The notes: generated by a model from the sequence alone, not told the origin. Counted from the first letter of the stretch, positions 10,873 through 23,145 are shown. The stretch: 64,000 nucleotides of DNA from Circinella umbellata (GCA_025093555.1 JAIWNF010000002.1:186001-250000); one strand, 5' to 3'. Made by a program: numbers and translations.

Positions 10873-12544
10873 AACAAGTTTAACGTATGTAATATGTGAT
10901 AGGGTGTCTCAAATCTCACGAACAGATACGAATCTAGAAAATAGTTAATTAGAGAAAGTACTTTGAGGCCTAATATAAAATTATACTGTAGCTTTCTTTT
11001 TCAAACCAGTAACATAATAACATCTTATATCTAAGTGTACATTACATAATATGGCAGTACATTACCTTTCGGACAAAAATCGGCATTCGCCTTACCCAAA
11101 ATACAAGCACATTATAAACGCGTGTACTGCAAAATATATAAAAACAAAGCATAATAACCTGATCTTATATTATTAAAAACATATGATCGAGGAGACTGTA
11201 TAAAGAAACAAGATGCGTATTTGTTGTCCCCGCTGCGCTTTTTTTTTTCTTTCTTTTCATTTTGCATTTTTCTACTTTTACTTATTAAGTTTTTTATTTG
11301 ACGAACAACGTTGTTTGGAAGAGGTGCCATTGGTGGCGACTTAAAAAAAAGGATTTTCTTTTTCGGTGACTTAACACGTTGCTCGTGGTTCCTGGGTAGG
11401 CTATTGATGCTTACGTAACATGTAGAACACGAAAGATAATCCTTCCAGGATTCAGTGGTGCAAGAGGTGTATCTTGTGGTGGTTTCTTTCATTGCTGTTA
11501 TTAATAATTTCAACAGTGAATGGCAGCTTAGCCTGGAGAATTGGTCGGCCTTCGACTGATTGGTACAGCTGGTAGGCTGCCATCATGAGAATGTACATAG
11601 TCTGACGCTGAATGGTGAAGGTAACTATATAAGTGTTTTTCACAATGTAAAACTGAATTGGGTGGTTGTGTCTCTTCTTATTGTCAATATATTGGTACAT
11701 ATAGAATAAGTTTAGATAACGACGTTTCGCGTACATTTTAAACGAATCGCGAATTTGTTGATGGTTTTACACAGTTTTTCTTTACTGTTATTCTATTATG
11801 TTACTTTTTACCTCCAAATGGTTAACATAATCACAATTTCGAGGACAGTCAAATATCTGAATCCTTTTCACTTGACTATCCAAAGAATTATTTAAAAAAA
11901 AACTACTTATGTCTCTTTGAATTCTGTATGCAAAGCCTTTATATAACGCTCCCTTTAAGAAATCAAATAAAAAATATCATAAAATCAGACTTATCGCGTA
12001 AATATAAAACCCATACGTACTTGAATTGAGAGCCTTTATTTTACTATAACAATGCTATAACTTTCCTTATACCTACCTACCTGTGACAAACTGGTCTGAT
12101 GCTTATATTTGATAGAGTTACCACAACTGCTTGTTTGGCATCAAATTAATCAATGTCACGAGTTTTCCGAATGCATAAAACATGTATTTGCAATCTTATA
12201 AAATATATGGGATTTATGTTTAGAGAAGCATGTACAGTTAATATTAAAAGAATAAAAGCAAGTTAGAAAAGTATGTAATATACGTAGAAATATACTTCTT
12301 CAAAATAAGTATGTAAGAGTGAGACAACCCTTCAAATAATATATAGCATAAATTGAATGAATGGAAAAAAAACAATATATATTTACACTTGTAACAAATG
12401 AATTTTGTTGCCATAGGTCAATAATACGTACGTACGTATTAATATCTAAGATGCATGATCTAACACATTTTTATAAAAGAAATTGTATACGTACTACACT
12501 TGTTGAAAAATAAAGAGAGCTTTTTTATACGTTGAAATTTATAT
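10873..12544. other. Region between two inverted LINE copies
   Basis: Mostly A+T-rich DNA. On the minus strand 11736-11112 carries two overlapping open stretches in different frames (MYAKRRYLNLFYMYQYIDNKK... and MKETTTRYTSCTTESWKDYL...KNLISKSRKMQNEKKEKKK) that together look like a frameshifted remnant of an unknown protein; I recognise no family. Nothing else coding is apparent. A (CGTA)n microrun lies near 12427-12440. Confidence 0.35.
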
Positions 12545-12799
12545 ATTTTATTAAAGACGAAATTAATTGAGCACACGCTGATTCAGCTTCTTGCTCTCGT
12601 CAGCTCACAAAGAGGGGTACTGAAAAACCTGCGGGGCAGCAGGAAAAATGTGGAGGTTGCAACATCAGTAAATGGGAACACAAAAATAAAAGAAGGAAAA
12701 TATGGTTCGGTTATAGTAACTAAGAGCAGGTTGAGAACATCTATGCTAAATGGAAGGGTTGGTAAATTGTGATGTTGGAGAAAAGAGCGAGAGTCACTT

Positions 12800-12833
<34 letters not shown>

Positions 12834-14012
12834 TTTTATTTTTTAAATAATAAATGATTTTTTTTTTTTTTAGTGCTGTAGATTCAAAGCTGATGGGGCT
12901 TTGGTACTATAGAATTTGAATCTTTAGTGTTGGTTACAGTTGACGAGGACCTGATATGATATGATCATAGTCTGCTTGATTGATCCATCCCTGGGAATTG
13001 AAAAAACTTGCTATTTTACCAATTAGGGTAAAAGGTTGCGTTGCAATGGCGCGCAGGCATCGAGTTCGATGACATTGCTTGGAAATAGTTTCTCGTTCGG
13101 GAGCGGAACAGTTTTTATACTTTGGATCTTTAAGGTTATCCGGGTGAGTAGGGTCAAAATCTTTAAGAACGGGAATCTTGGCAATTTGCATAATGGATAT
13201 GATTTCTGGTAAGTAGTGGCGGTGTACTAGTAGACCGATAATGTTTCTACCAGGGAAAGAGATATCTAAAATACGTGAGGTATTGATGTTCAAGTGGCGA
13301 AGTAGTTTGCGTGTTTCCTGTCTTGTGGTACGTTGTTGACATGGAATATGGACGTAGTTGAATTTTGGTTGGGTAGTAGGAAATTGGAAAAAATTACTGG
13401 CAGTAGTGTTGGTTACACATATAGTATTTATGCTGGCGGGGTTACTATCGATTACTTGTCGAAGTTTTTTGTTGGGTGGTTCGTGAGTGGTAGGACTAAT
13501 AGAAGTAGTTGGTGCAGGACGAGCCTGTTTGATACGCTCTGTAGGTTTTGAGGGTGTTGTTACAGTCGGATTAGTAGTAGTATTTTTACTATTTGCTGAT
13601 AGTGGGGTTGCTTCATGATTGATTGTTGGTTGCTTTTGGTGAGATTTGGTTGGTGGTGACTTTGACGATGTCGGTTGTGGTGACAATGTCAATGAGGTTT
13701 GTGGCAAAGTGGTTTTTGGTCTGTCCAAAGTAGTTGACATGGGTGAGAGGGACATTGAGAACACGGAATGAGTGCTCAAAAATGGTGGTGGTTGAGTTGT
13801 TTTTTTCTCGAGAGCTGTTTCAAGTTCCTTGACTTTGGCTCGCAAGGATTCACAGAGCTTGTTAACACGAGCAAATTGCTGACGGTAGTATTGTTCATTA
13901 TCTTTGGCCTGGCGAAGAAGATCCTTAGGGGACAGACGGAACGAATCCGCTGCCTTCCGAACTTCCTCTGTGGTAGGTTTGCGGTAGGGTTTCGTAATGG
14001 TTCTGGCTGTAT
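12545..14012 (-). mobile_element. LINE-type ORF1 protein, 5'-truncated copy with 3' UTR and A-rich tail
   Basis: On the minus strand an open frame without an ATG runs from about 14012 to the stop at 12934, some 360 residues. It starts with a coiled-coil-like part (KDNEQYYRQQFARVNKLCES, LRAKVKELETALEKK), then a Ser/Thr/Pro-rich linker of ~150 residues, then a conserved globular end (TRQETRKLLRHLNINTSRIL...GLLVHRHYLPEIISIMQ...GWINQADYDHI). Coiled coil plus globular domain is the layout of LINE ORF1 proteins. The coding part is followed by A-rich runs (a 30-nt run at 12802-12831 in complement) and a 3' UTR shared with the copy at 10300-10872. No reverse-transcriptase ORF2 lies between ORF1 and the shared 3' end. 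The frame is intact apart from its missing 5' end, so this insertion is relatively young. Confidence 0.7.
12802..12831. repeat. 30-nt homopolymer T tract
   Basis: An uninterrupted 30-nt T run followed by further T-rich DNA to about 12873. In the orientation of the LINE copy it is an A-rich segment between the ORF1 stop and the conserved 3' UTR. Confidence 0.9.
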
Positions 14013-14069
14013 GCTAAACACTTTTCAAAAAAAGTGTTTTAAAAGCGGAAAAAGGTCTTTTTTTTTATA

Positions 14070-14437
14070 CAGTCGAACCCCGCTTTTTGCACTCCCGATT
14101 TTTGCACACCCCCGCTTTTTGCACACCTTTTGACCAAAATCCCACTTTTTACTTAATAAAATTGCACAATCCCCGCTTTTTGCACTTTGCACACCTTCAG
14201 AAGGATTGTGCAAAATCCCACTTATATGTTCACTTATGCTGAGATGAAATATGACCAGTAATATTAGACCATTTTTATAGTTAGCAACTTTGCACATCTG
14301 TCAACACAATAATATTGTTGCCAGGTTAACGGCTATTCTATTTTCCTTCTGTTTTTCACCCCCGATTTTTGCACACCCCCGCTTTTTGCACACCTCTTGG
14401 CCTAAATCCCACCTGTGCAAAAAGCGGGGTTTGACTG
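14070..14437. mobile_element. pogo/Fot1-like MITE with TA target duplication
   Basis: The left end begins CAGTCGAACCCCGCTTTTTG and the right end, read in complement, begins CAGTCAAACCCCGCTTTTTG. Both are flanked by TA (14068-14069 and 14438-14439), the target duplication of Tc1/mariner/pogo elements. The 368-bp body carries no transposase. It is packed with variants of the words CCCGCTTTTTGCACACC and CCCGATTTTTGCACACC in both orientations, near each end and once internally (14171-14195). The CAGTCRAACC terminus is close to that of pogo/Fot1/Tigger transposons, whose transposase would have mobilised it in trans. It lies just beyond the 5' end of the LINE ORF1 copy. Confidence 0.82.
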
Positions 14438-14439
14438 TA

Positions 14440-16148
14440 CTTAAGATGAATTAAATGACTCTGACAATTTATTTTCTTAATATATCAACATCCAAATAAG
14501 TGATAAAGACCGAGTTGAAAACCTTTTTTTTCTTAACCAGTATACACATCATCCAATGAAAAAACAAATCTCTCATGATCTCATTTAGATACATACGTAA
14601 TTAATTGTTGCCATAGCTCTCTATTATTGTCCTCTTTTATAATACGTAGTAATTTTATATGTTTACGTATTTAGTTATATGAAAACAAGAAGAAAAATGA
14701 TAATTGTTCTTGGATATAATAGTATGAAATAAAGAGATTAAGCTCAAAAAAAAAGATTTATCTTTATCATTGTAAGAAGAAACAATTATAGATTATTGTT
14801 CAATCAAACTTTCAATCAATCAACGTAAAAAAAAAAAAATGGGTGTGACATACAATGGAAAAGAAAAGAAACACAAAAAGGAGATCGAGATTAATTTATA
14901 TATCATTTCTATATTATTGCGTTACATAAAAAGGACTTTCACATGGTACATTAATAGTTTTTGTGATACTTATTGACAGAAACCCACAATACCTGAATGT
15001 TTATCAAAAAATTGACAATCATCGATTGATTTTATTTAACAACGAGTACGTACACAATAATTTATAATAGATACTAGGTACATTCGTAGCACTTTATTAC
15101 CATTATTATATTATGAATAAAATAATAATTTATTTAGTGTTTCACAATAAAAATTTTATGAATTATCAATTCTTTTTCTTTATATAAAAAATATAAAGTT
15201 GGTTTAGTTTTAGGAAAGACAAGTAGTATTTCTTGTCGTCATTTTTACATTCATGATGATGCGGAGTACTATAAGTGGGGAGGTATATATACCTGGATAA
15301 AGAGTTTTTTTTTATTTTTATTAGCGTGTTTTTTGTTGTTGTTTTTATTAGGTGTTACTGCATATGCGGTCCCTTTTTTTTTTCTTTGTTACTGTACCTC
15401 CCCCCTGGAGAAATAAAAATCATTTTTATGCATTAGTTTTATTAAAAAGTAACTAGATCATATAATATATATTTAACCTACATAAATCAAATATAACTTA
15501 TAGTAATACTTTTACCAAGGGTCGATCCTAAATAGTTATGGAGAGTTTCATTAACTATAAAAAATTTTTATTCTGCTTCTTGTGTTACGATGTTAATGTA
15601 CAATTGAAAATAAAGTTTGCGCGCCTTGACCATATTTCGTAAATATACAAAACAAAAAAATTTCTTCATGTTTCCAATTAAATTACTAAAAGAAAAAAAA
15701 AGAGTTGAATGATCCGATTTGATTATAGGGTTGAAACAATCAAATACTAATAATAAAAAAAGTTATTTTCAAGGAGATACGTAGTAGTATTTACCTTTGA
15801 ATGAATTGTTATAATTTAGTAATATGAACAAAGAGGTGAAAAACAAAAAATATTTTTATTTTATTTGGGGAGGATGGGGCAAAGGAAGAGATGTTTTAAC
15901 TGTAACACTTTTATTGTGTGGGTTCTTTATTCTGTTATACGTAACTTAAGGCTTTTGATATTTTTAGTACATAACAAATCTGCTGTGTTCCATAATGCCA
16001 AGGGCTCCCAAAAACAAAAAAAAAAAAAAACGTCATGAGTGAACCACTTAATGCAGCAACTCAAACTAAAAAAAAAAGTATTGGAAATCCTTCTTTGTAT
16101 TTAAAACTTAAGCTATTACTACTAGAGTGAACACAGAAAATTAATCAA
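14440..16148. other. Intergenic, no gene seen
   Basis: A+T-rich DNA with poly-A and poly-T runs and no credible open frame. The right end is the far upstream region of the chitin synthase gene. Confidence 0.55.
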
Positions 16149-16228
16149 CTCTTTTTTTTTTCTTTTCTTTTTCTTTCTTTCTTCTTTTCTCTCTTTCTTT
16201 TTCTTTCTCTCTTTCTCTCTCTCTTTTA
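16149..16228 (+). promoter_or_regulatory. CT-rich promoter/leader tract of chitin synthase gene
   Basis: About 80 bases of almost pure pyrimidine lie 150-230 bp upstream of the chitin synthase ATG. Pyrimidine tracts of this kind mark the core promoters of many well-expressed fungal genes. A (TA)n run follows near 16282-16299. The role is inferred. Confidence 0.45.
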
Positions 16229-16377
16229 CTCTGTTTTATTTTCTTTCATGCATAAATAAAAATAATACTATTTGTGCATATACATATATATATATATATT
16301 CATTTTTTATTATTATTATTACATCATAGCAGCACATTTGATATCTTTATATTTAAATTAATAGTATTAATAATAAT

Positions 16378-19300
16378 ATGGATCGCCGTCCACCACAACC
16401 ACAACAGCAACAACAGCAACAAGCGCAACATTTACATGTAAATTATTACCAGCAACAGCAACAGCAACAGCAACAACAACAACAACAATATCGTCTACAA
16501 CCACAGGGTCAATTTTATAATGCAGGAATAAACCAAAGTGGCGCTGTTGTGGGTAGCAGTTCAGCCACAGATAACAGTTATTTATTACAATCCCAATCAT
16601 CCCAACGTCCACGACGTCAAAAATCGCTTGTTCGACCTGAACGTGAACGAGTAGATGAAAATCATAGACAATATCATTATCGACGTCATGCAAGTAAAAG
16701 AGGAAAAGAAGCGGTTGTTCCAAGTACAACAGGAAATCAACCACAACCACAACCACAAGCGAGTGGTAGTAGTATAGAAAGACGAACTACTGTTGGCCGT
16801 AAAATGAGTTTTGTACGACGTGGCAAAAGTATTTTAGGGCGGGAAGAAAAAGATGAAAATGAAGATCCTCGACGGCATATTGCTGCTGGCGGAGGTATGT
16901 CGGAACAAGGAGGAGCAGTTAATATGGAATATCAAGAAAGTTTCTGGAAAACATTACCCAATCCATGGTTATTTTATTGTCGTCTATTAACTTGTTGTAT
17001 ACCTGGTAGTTTATTATCAGCAGTTGGTAAGTTTTTTTTTTCCATTAACCTTTTTTGTTGTTGTTGTTACGTAGGGTATTTGTGAGAATTTATCATGACT
17101 GTGAATAAATGATCATGCTATATAAAAAATAAAAGCTAATACGTAATAATAAAACGATGATTACAGGTATACCGGCAGGACCAGCCCATATGGCATGGAG
17201 AGAAAAAATGGGTTTAATATCATTTATTGCTTTGGTAATGGGATTTGTTGGGTTTTTAACATTTGGATTCACACAAGCTATTTGTCCAACACCTGCAGAA
17301 TCTGTTCAAGGCGGACAAGTCAATACAGGTTATGTCATTATCCAAGGATGGGCTTATTTATTATCCGAATGGGAGGGTCATCCTCCTATTAGTGGACAAA
17401 CAAGTGATAATACCAATATTATGTATTCTCCAGTGAATGCGGGGGGAATGGATGCCTCTCTTTTATTTCAAGATACAACTCAGACAGCATGTACAAATAT
17501 TTTTGGAAATGCAGGCACCGTTTATTTTCCATGTCAATTATTTAATCCCAATACAACGGATGTTCCTGATCCATCCACATTTTCAAATCAAACACAGTGT
17601 CATTTAACTCCAACGGCAAGAAATATGTATACTTCATTTCGTGAGCAAGGAGTACCGAAATCTCAAGGAGGATTTGATAAGTCTTTACGTGTTTATTATG
17701 ATTGGGATCTTATTGATCAAACGACACATCTTATGGTATATAACGGGTAAGATATATATATATATATATTTGTAATACAAAAAGTACAGAAACAAAAAAA
17801 AGAATAATACCATGTATGCTAAAATGATATAATCTTTTTTTTGCTCCCTTGTATATTTTTTGGTTTGTTGAAATATTTAAAGAGATGTTTTGAATCTACG
17901 TCTTTTAAAATCTCTACCATCCAGTACAACATATCCAAGTGGTGGATTAATTGAAGCTATTCTCACCAATGAAACCTCATTTGGTGGTCAAGATATAACA
18001 CGCGCCTTGACATCACGTCGAAATACAAATATTGATTGGGAAATAGAAGCTGAATGTCTTGCATCGATTATTAAAGTGGGATCCGTGGATACCATCAGTA
18101 TTGGTTGTATGGCATCCCAAATTGTATTATATCTTTCCCTGGCTGTGATTTTAGGTGTCATTCTTACCAAATTTTTCTTGGCTGTTTCTTTTGGTTGGTT
18201 CTTTTCATGGCGTTTGGGCAATTTTAAAGAAGGACAATCGTATGCGGAACGAATGAAACGTCAAGCTGAAATTGAAGATTGGAGTCGTAATATTACATCC
18301 ACTGGACCTATACCTATCAAACCTTATATGAACTCACAAATCAATCTTCAAAACAAGAAAAAATCTATTTTGCCACAAACTTCACGATTTACACAGCCAC
18401 AGAATGTCATGCGTTTTGATGCTGAGCGAGGTCCTTCTCCTTATTGGAAAAATAATTCTACGTAAAGTATTATATATATATCTTTATTTTTATTTTTATT
18501 TTTTCTATCTGAAGTGATTAACCAACATCGGTTCTAATTATGGGATTCGGGGGGACTTTTTCTGTGTTAATTATAACAGAACGGGTTTAGGTCGACAATC
18601 CATGTACATGAGCCCTTCTCCTTCAAGTAGGCTTTTTTCATCTACACCAGGAGATATGACTCCAAGACGTTCATCTATTTCGTCATCCGATATGTCTTCT
18701 TCAGCAGCCACAACCTTCAGTTGTCCATTTCCATTGTCACCTCATGTCGTTCCTCAACCTTCTGCTGATTACATGCCTTTTAAATACCCATTAGCTCATA
18801 CTGTCTGTCTTGTCACCTGTTATTCTGAAGGAGAAGAAGGCATTCGTACGACTTTAGATTCCATTGCCACAAGTGATTATCCAAATTCACATAAGCTTAT
18901 TTTAGTTATTTGTGATGGTATTATTACAGGGAGTGGGAACAATCAATCCACACCGGAGGCGTGTTTATCCATGATGCGAGATTTCATTGTTCCACCCCAC
19001 CAAGTCCAACCTGCTCATTATATTGCTATTGCAGATGGATCCAAACAAAACAATATGGCTAAAGTGTATGCAGGCTATTATAAATACAAGGACGAAACAG
19101 TCGATCCAGCTCATCAACAACGTGTTCCTATGGTCACCATTGTTAAATGCGGTACACCGGAAGAAACGTCAGAACCTAAACCTGGCAATCGAGGCAAACG
19201 GGATTCACAAATTATTTTAATGCAATTCATGCAAAAGGTTATATTTGATGAACGATTGACACAGATGGAATATGAATTTTTTAATCATGTTTGGCGTGTG

Positions 19301-21644
19301 ACGGGTGTTCCAGCAGATAGTTATGAAATTTGTTTAATGGTGGATGCAGATACAAAACTTTATCCAGATGCATTATCACGTATGGTCTCTTGTTGTGTCA
19401 AAGATCCTGAAATTTCAGGTCTTTGTGGTGAAACAAAAATTGCTAATAAAACAGACAGTTGGGTTAGCATGATTCAAGGTAAAAAAAAAAGTGGGGGAAA
19501 TTTCCTTTTACTGTACATTATTATTTTTAGAAAAAAAAAAACTAAAAAGGTTGTTTTGGATTAGTATTTGAATATTATATTTCACATCATATGAACAAAG
19601 CATTTGAAGCTATCTTTGGTGGTGTCACATGTTTACCTGGATGTTTTTGTATGTATCGGATCAAGGCTCCGAAAGGTCCAACGGGATATTGGGTACCCGT
19701 ACTTGCCAATCCAGATGTTGTTCAACATTATTCTGAAAATGTAGTAGATACATTACATAAAAAGAATTTACTTTTGTTAGGTGAAGATCGTTATCTTTCA
19801 ACTCTTATGTTGAAAATTTTTCCAAATCGTAAAATGATGTTTGTTCCTCAAGCAGTGTAAGTTTCTTTTTTTTGTTTTGTTTTGAAATAGTAACGTGGTG
19901 AGAATATACATATGTGCATATATGTATAATATGTATATATATATATATATATATGGGTGTGTATAGGAAATACGTCAATGTTTACTTATTTTCATAAAAA
20001 AAAGACAATGTGATTTAACATTTAATTCTGCTTTTTTCGATAAACAAACAAAAAACCTATTATAGATGTAAAACAGTTGTACCTGACAGCTTTAAAGTTC
20101 TTTTATCTCAACGGCGTCGATGGATTAATTCGACTATTCACAATTTAATGGAATTGTTATTCGTTCATGATTTATGTGGTACATTTTGTTTCTCTATGCA
20201 ATTTGTTGTATTTATGGAATTGGTCGGTACCCTTGCGTTACCTGCAGCCATCGCATTTACACTCTATTTAATCATTTTGGCTATTATTGGTCAACCTGCC
20301 ATCATTCCACTGGTCTTATTGGCTCTCATTCTTGGTTTACCTGCTGTACTCATTGTCATGACAAGTCGTAAAGTGGTTTATGTCGGTTGGATGCTTATTT
20401 ATTTAATCAGTTTACCTATTTGGAATTTCGTGTTGCCCATGTATGCTTATTGGCATTTTGATGACTTTTCATGGGGTGATACACGTAAAGTGGAAGGAAG
20501 TGAAAAAGATCGTGGTCACGGTGTCGATCCAACAGGTCAATTTGATTCCAGTCGTATTGTGATGAAAAAGTGGAGTGAATATGAAAAAGAACGTCGTATT
20601 CATTTGGCTTTGGAACATAATTTACCTGTACCTAAATTTTTGGAACCTCCCAAAAGTGTGGACATTTTTAGAGAATCTTTATTTCAACAATCTCATACTA
20701 GTAAAAAGAATGGTTCGACTGGATCCAGTGATAGTGAAGCACCTTTGGCTGAAATGGACTTTCAAGCAATTAGACATCCTCCAGTTCAATTATCGGATCC
20801 ACCTATGCAGATGACGAGTTTGAATACACCACCACGAGGGAATGATCGGTATACTAATTATCATAATAATATACCAGTAGTTTCTACGCCATCTTCTTCG
20901 TCATCGGCATCAACACCCACACATGTGATTCCGTCAACATCAATAGACCCCATTTCATTTAAAATTCAAAACACTTCATCCTCTGATTGGGCTAATCCTG
21001 CACCGCATCATAAACCTAATACAACAAGATCAAAAATTCCTCCTTCCACACCTACCCCAGAAAGAACACGAGGTATATCACCACCAACACAGCCATCTGT
21101 AGCTCCAGTACAACAACAACAACAACAACAACAACAGCCCCAGTATTATACACCTATGCTAAGAGCTAAAGGTAATGCTGGTACTTCGTCAAATTCAGCA
21201 ACTGATCGAACATTACCTCAACATAGTTCTCCTTTATCACAAAGTACAACCCCTTCATCAGAAGAACAGCAAACAAATGTTCTATTATCGCCACAACAGC
21301 AACAACTATCGGTTTCTGAAAATACTATCACTGAAAATAATACCAATAGTAGTAGCAGTAATACGATGACAAGTCCATTACCCACTTCCACTACTGGTAC
21401 CAGCAGTAATAGATCACCTCCGACCACAGGAATAGCATCTAACAAATCACCTAGCACTTCATCTCCGTTGGCAACAGTACCCCCAACAACAATGTCATCT
21501 ACTAATAACAATAATAACGATAACAAAAAGGACAAGGAATTACCTTCACCACCACCAAAAACTATGGATACTACAGATAAAGATAATAAACCATTACCTG
21601 ATCAAAAACTACCACCCATACCTCCACCTCATGAAGAAGATTAG
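16378..21644 (+). CDS. Chitin synthase, Chs3-like (class IV type)
   Basis: Polymerises UDP-GlcNAc into chitin at the plasma membrane. Six exons: 16378-17026, 17167-17746, 17883-18461, 18580-19478, 19565-19856 and 20066-21644; 1525 residues. Order: Gln-rich basic N-terminus (to ~180), a helix pair ([39 protein letters not shown]), an extracellular Cys/Asn-rich loop, another helix pair (residues ~480-520), and the GT2 catalytic domain with VDAD (DAD at about 858-860), GEDRYLST and SQRRRW (about residue 1015). A run of C-terminal helices and the FSWGDTRKV motif, typical of Chs3-type division 2 enzymes, follow. There is no myosin head. The last ~340 residues are a Ser/Thr/Pro/Gln tail ending in [10 protein letters not shown], longer than in yeast Chs3. 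All catalytic motifs are intact, so the enzyme should be active. The short second half of exon 4 onward is best conserved. Confidence 0.95.
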
Positions 21645-21957
21645 TTCATTATGAGTCCACCCCATTCCTATTTAACATAATATAGTCTACATTTATTATC
21701 TATTTTATATACCTTCATTATATAGTTTTTTTTTTGTTTCTGTTTTTGTATTTTTAACTTTATATTTGTTGTAATTTTTTTTTTTTTTAAAAAAAAAAAC
21801 TTTTTAATCAAGAACTAATTTTTTGTTTTGTGTATAAAAAAGACATCTGCTGTTTTTTTTGGGTCTATATTTAAATAATATCATATTTTAAGAATCAGCA
21901 AAATTTTTTAATTACTTTTTCTTTTCTTTTTTTTTTTTTGTTTCTTCAATCGAGTCC

Positions 21958-23145
21958 ATGGTAGTCCCCATTGATATTACGTTTTTGGGTACAGGGAGTG
22001 CCCAACCGAGCGCAACACGTAATCATCAATCCATGGCTTTTCGAGCCGATGGGGACATTTGGTTATTTGATGCAGGTGAAGCAACACAACATCAACTTCA
22101 AAAAAGTAATTTAAAAATGGGACGTATTTCAAAGATTTTTATTACTCATATGCATGGGGATCATTGTTTCGGTTTACCTCCTTTATTATGTACCATGTCT
22201 GAAAATATGAATGTTCATCGTACCAATAACGATATTATTGATATTTATGGACCCCGTCCTTTACGTCATTGGTTACGTGTTGCACTTCAATCCACTTATT
22301 CACGTCTTGGACGTCATTATCGAGTTCATGAATTTATTATGGAAGGAGAAGAAAAAGACAAAGACCAACGAAAAGAAGATCTTCATCCAGATGAAGAAAT
22401 AGGAATGGATATTCTTATCCATAATAATGCATTTGATTTACCCTTGTACATGGATAATGTGAAAAAAGAAGAAAAAGAGAAATGGATTGTACGTGCTGCT
22501 CCTATTCAACATTCAATTCCTTCTTTTGGTTATGTCATTCAAGAACCATGTCAACCTGGAAAATTAGATCACACAACCCTGATACCAAAAATTAAAAAAA
22601 ATACCAAAGCATTATTAGAAAAAGGATATAAAAACCCAATGGCTATTTTGGGTGAATTACAACGTACACAAAAACCAATTAGTTTACCAGATGGAGAGAT
22701 TTTGGAACCCCCTTTACAACGACGTGGACGACAAATTGTTATTTTGGGAGATACATGTGATGCTTCTTCCATATTACCTCTATCGAATCATCCTCATCTA
22801 TTAATTCACGAAGCGACCAATGCATTGACCCAATTGGATTTACCCAGTGACAAAGAAGTAGAATGGGATGAAAAAGAGTTATTAAAACAAGTAGAAGAAC
22901 GAGCTATTTCTCATGGACATTCAACCCCACAAATGGCAGCTCAGTTGGCCAAAAAAATGAATGCACAAAAATTAATTTTGACTCATTTTAGTGCTAGATA
23001 CAAAGGAGATGATGATACAAATAATGAAAGTAAAATGATTATGGAAGAAATTCGACATCATGCCATTCATGTATTAGGTCAAGAAAGGGATAAAGATATT
23101 TTTTGTGCAAGAGATTTATGGACTTATGATATCCAATATTCTTAA
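21958..23145 (+). CDS. Ribonuclease Z (tRNase Z, short ELAC1-like form)
   Basis: Single exon, 395 residues. A metallo-beta-lactamase-fold endonuclease that removes 3' trailers from precursor tRNAs. The N-terminus shows the RNase Z opening ITFLGTGSAQPSATRNHQS. The zinc-binding THMHGDH motif is at residues 63-69, directly followed by CFGLPPLL. Downstream come YGPRPLRHWL, the histidine of APIQHSIPSFGY, the aspartate in ILGDTCD, the HEATN motif and the late HFSARY motif, so the full metal-ligand set is present. Length fits the short form with two insertions rich in Lys/Glu. No mitochondrial presequence is evident, so nucleus/cytosol is likely. The ATG at 21958 starts exactly at the conserved beta strand and is preceded by a T-rich tract. 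It follows the chitin synthase stop by 313 bp. Confidence 0.95.
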   Translation: MVVPIDITFLGTGSAQPSATRNHQSMAFRADGDIWLFDAGEATQHQLQKSNLKMGRISKIFITHMHGDHCFGLPPLLCTMSENMNVHRTNNDIIDIYGPRPLRHWLRVALQSTYSRLGRHYRVHEFIMEGEEKDKDQRKEDLHPDEEIGMDILIHNNAFDLPLYMDNVKKEEKEKWIVRAAPIQHSIPSFGYVIQEPCQPGKLDHTTLIPKIKKNTKALLEKGYKNPMAILGELQRTQKPISLPDGEILEPPLQRRGRQIVILGDTCDASSILPLSNHPHLLIHEATNALTQLDLPSDKEVEWDEKELLKQVEERAISHGHSTPQMAAQLAKKMNAQKLILTHFSARYKGDDDTNNESKMIMEEIRHHAIHVLGQERDKDIFCARDLWTYDIQYS

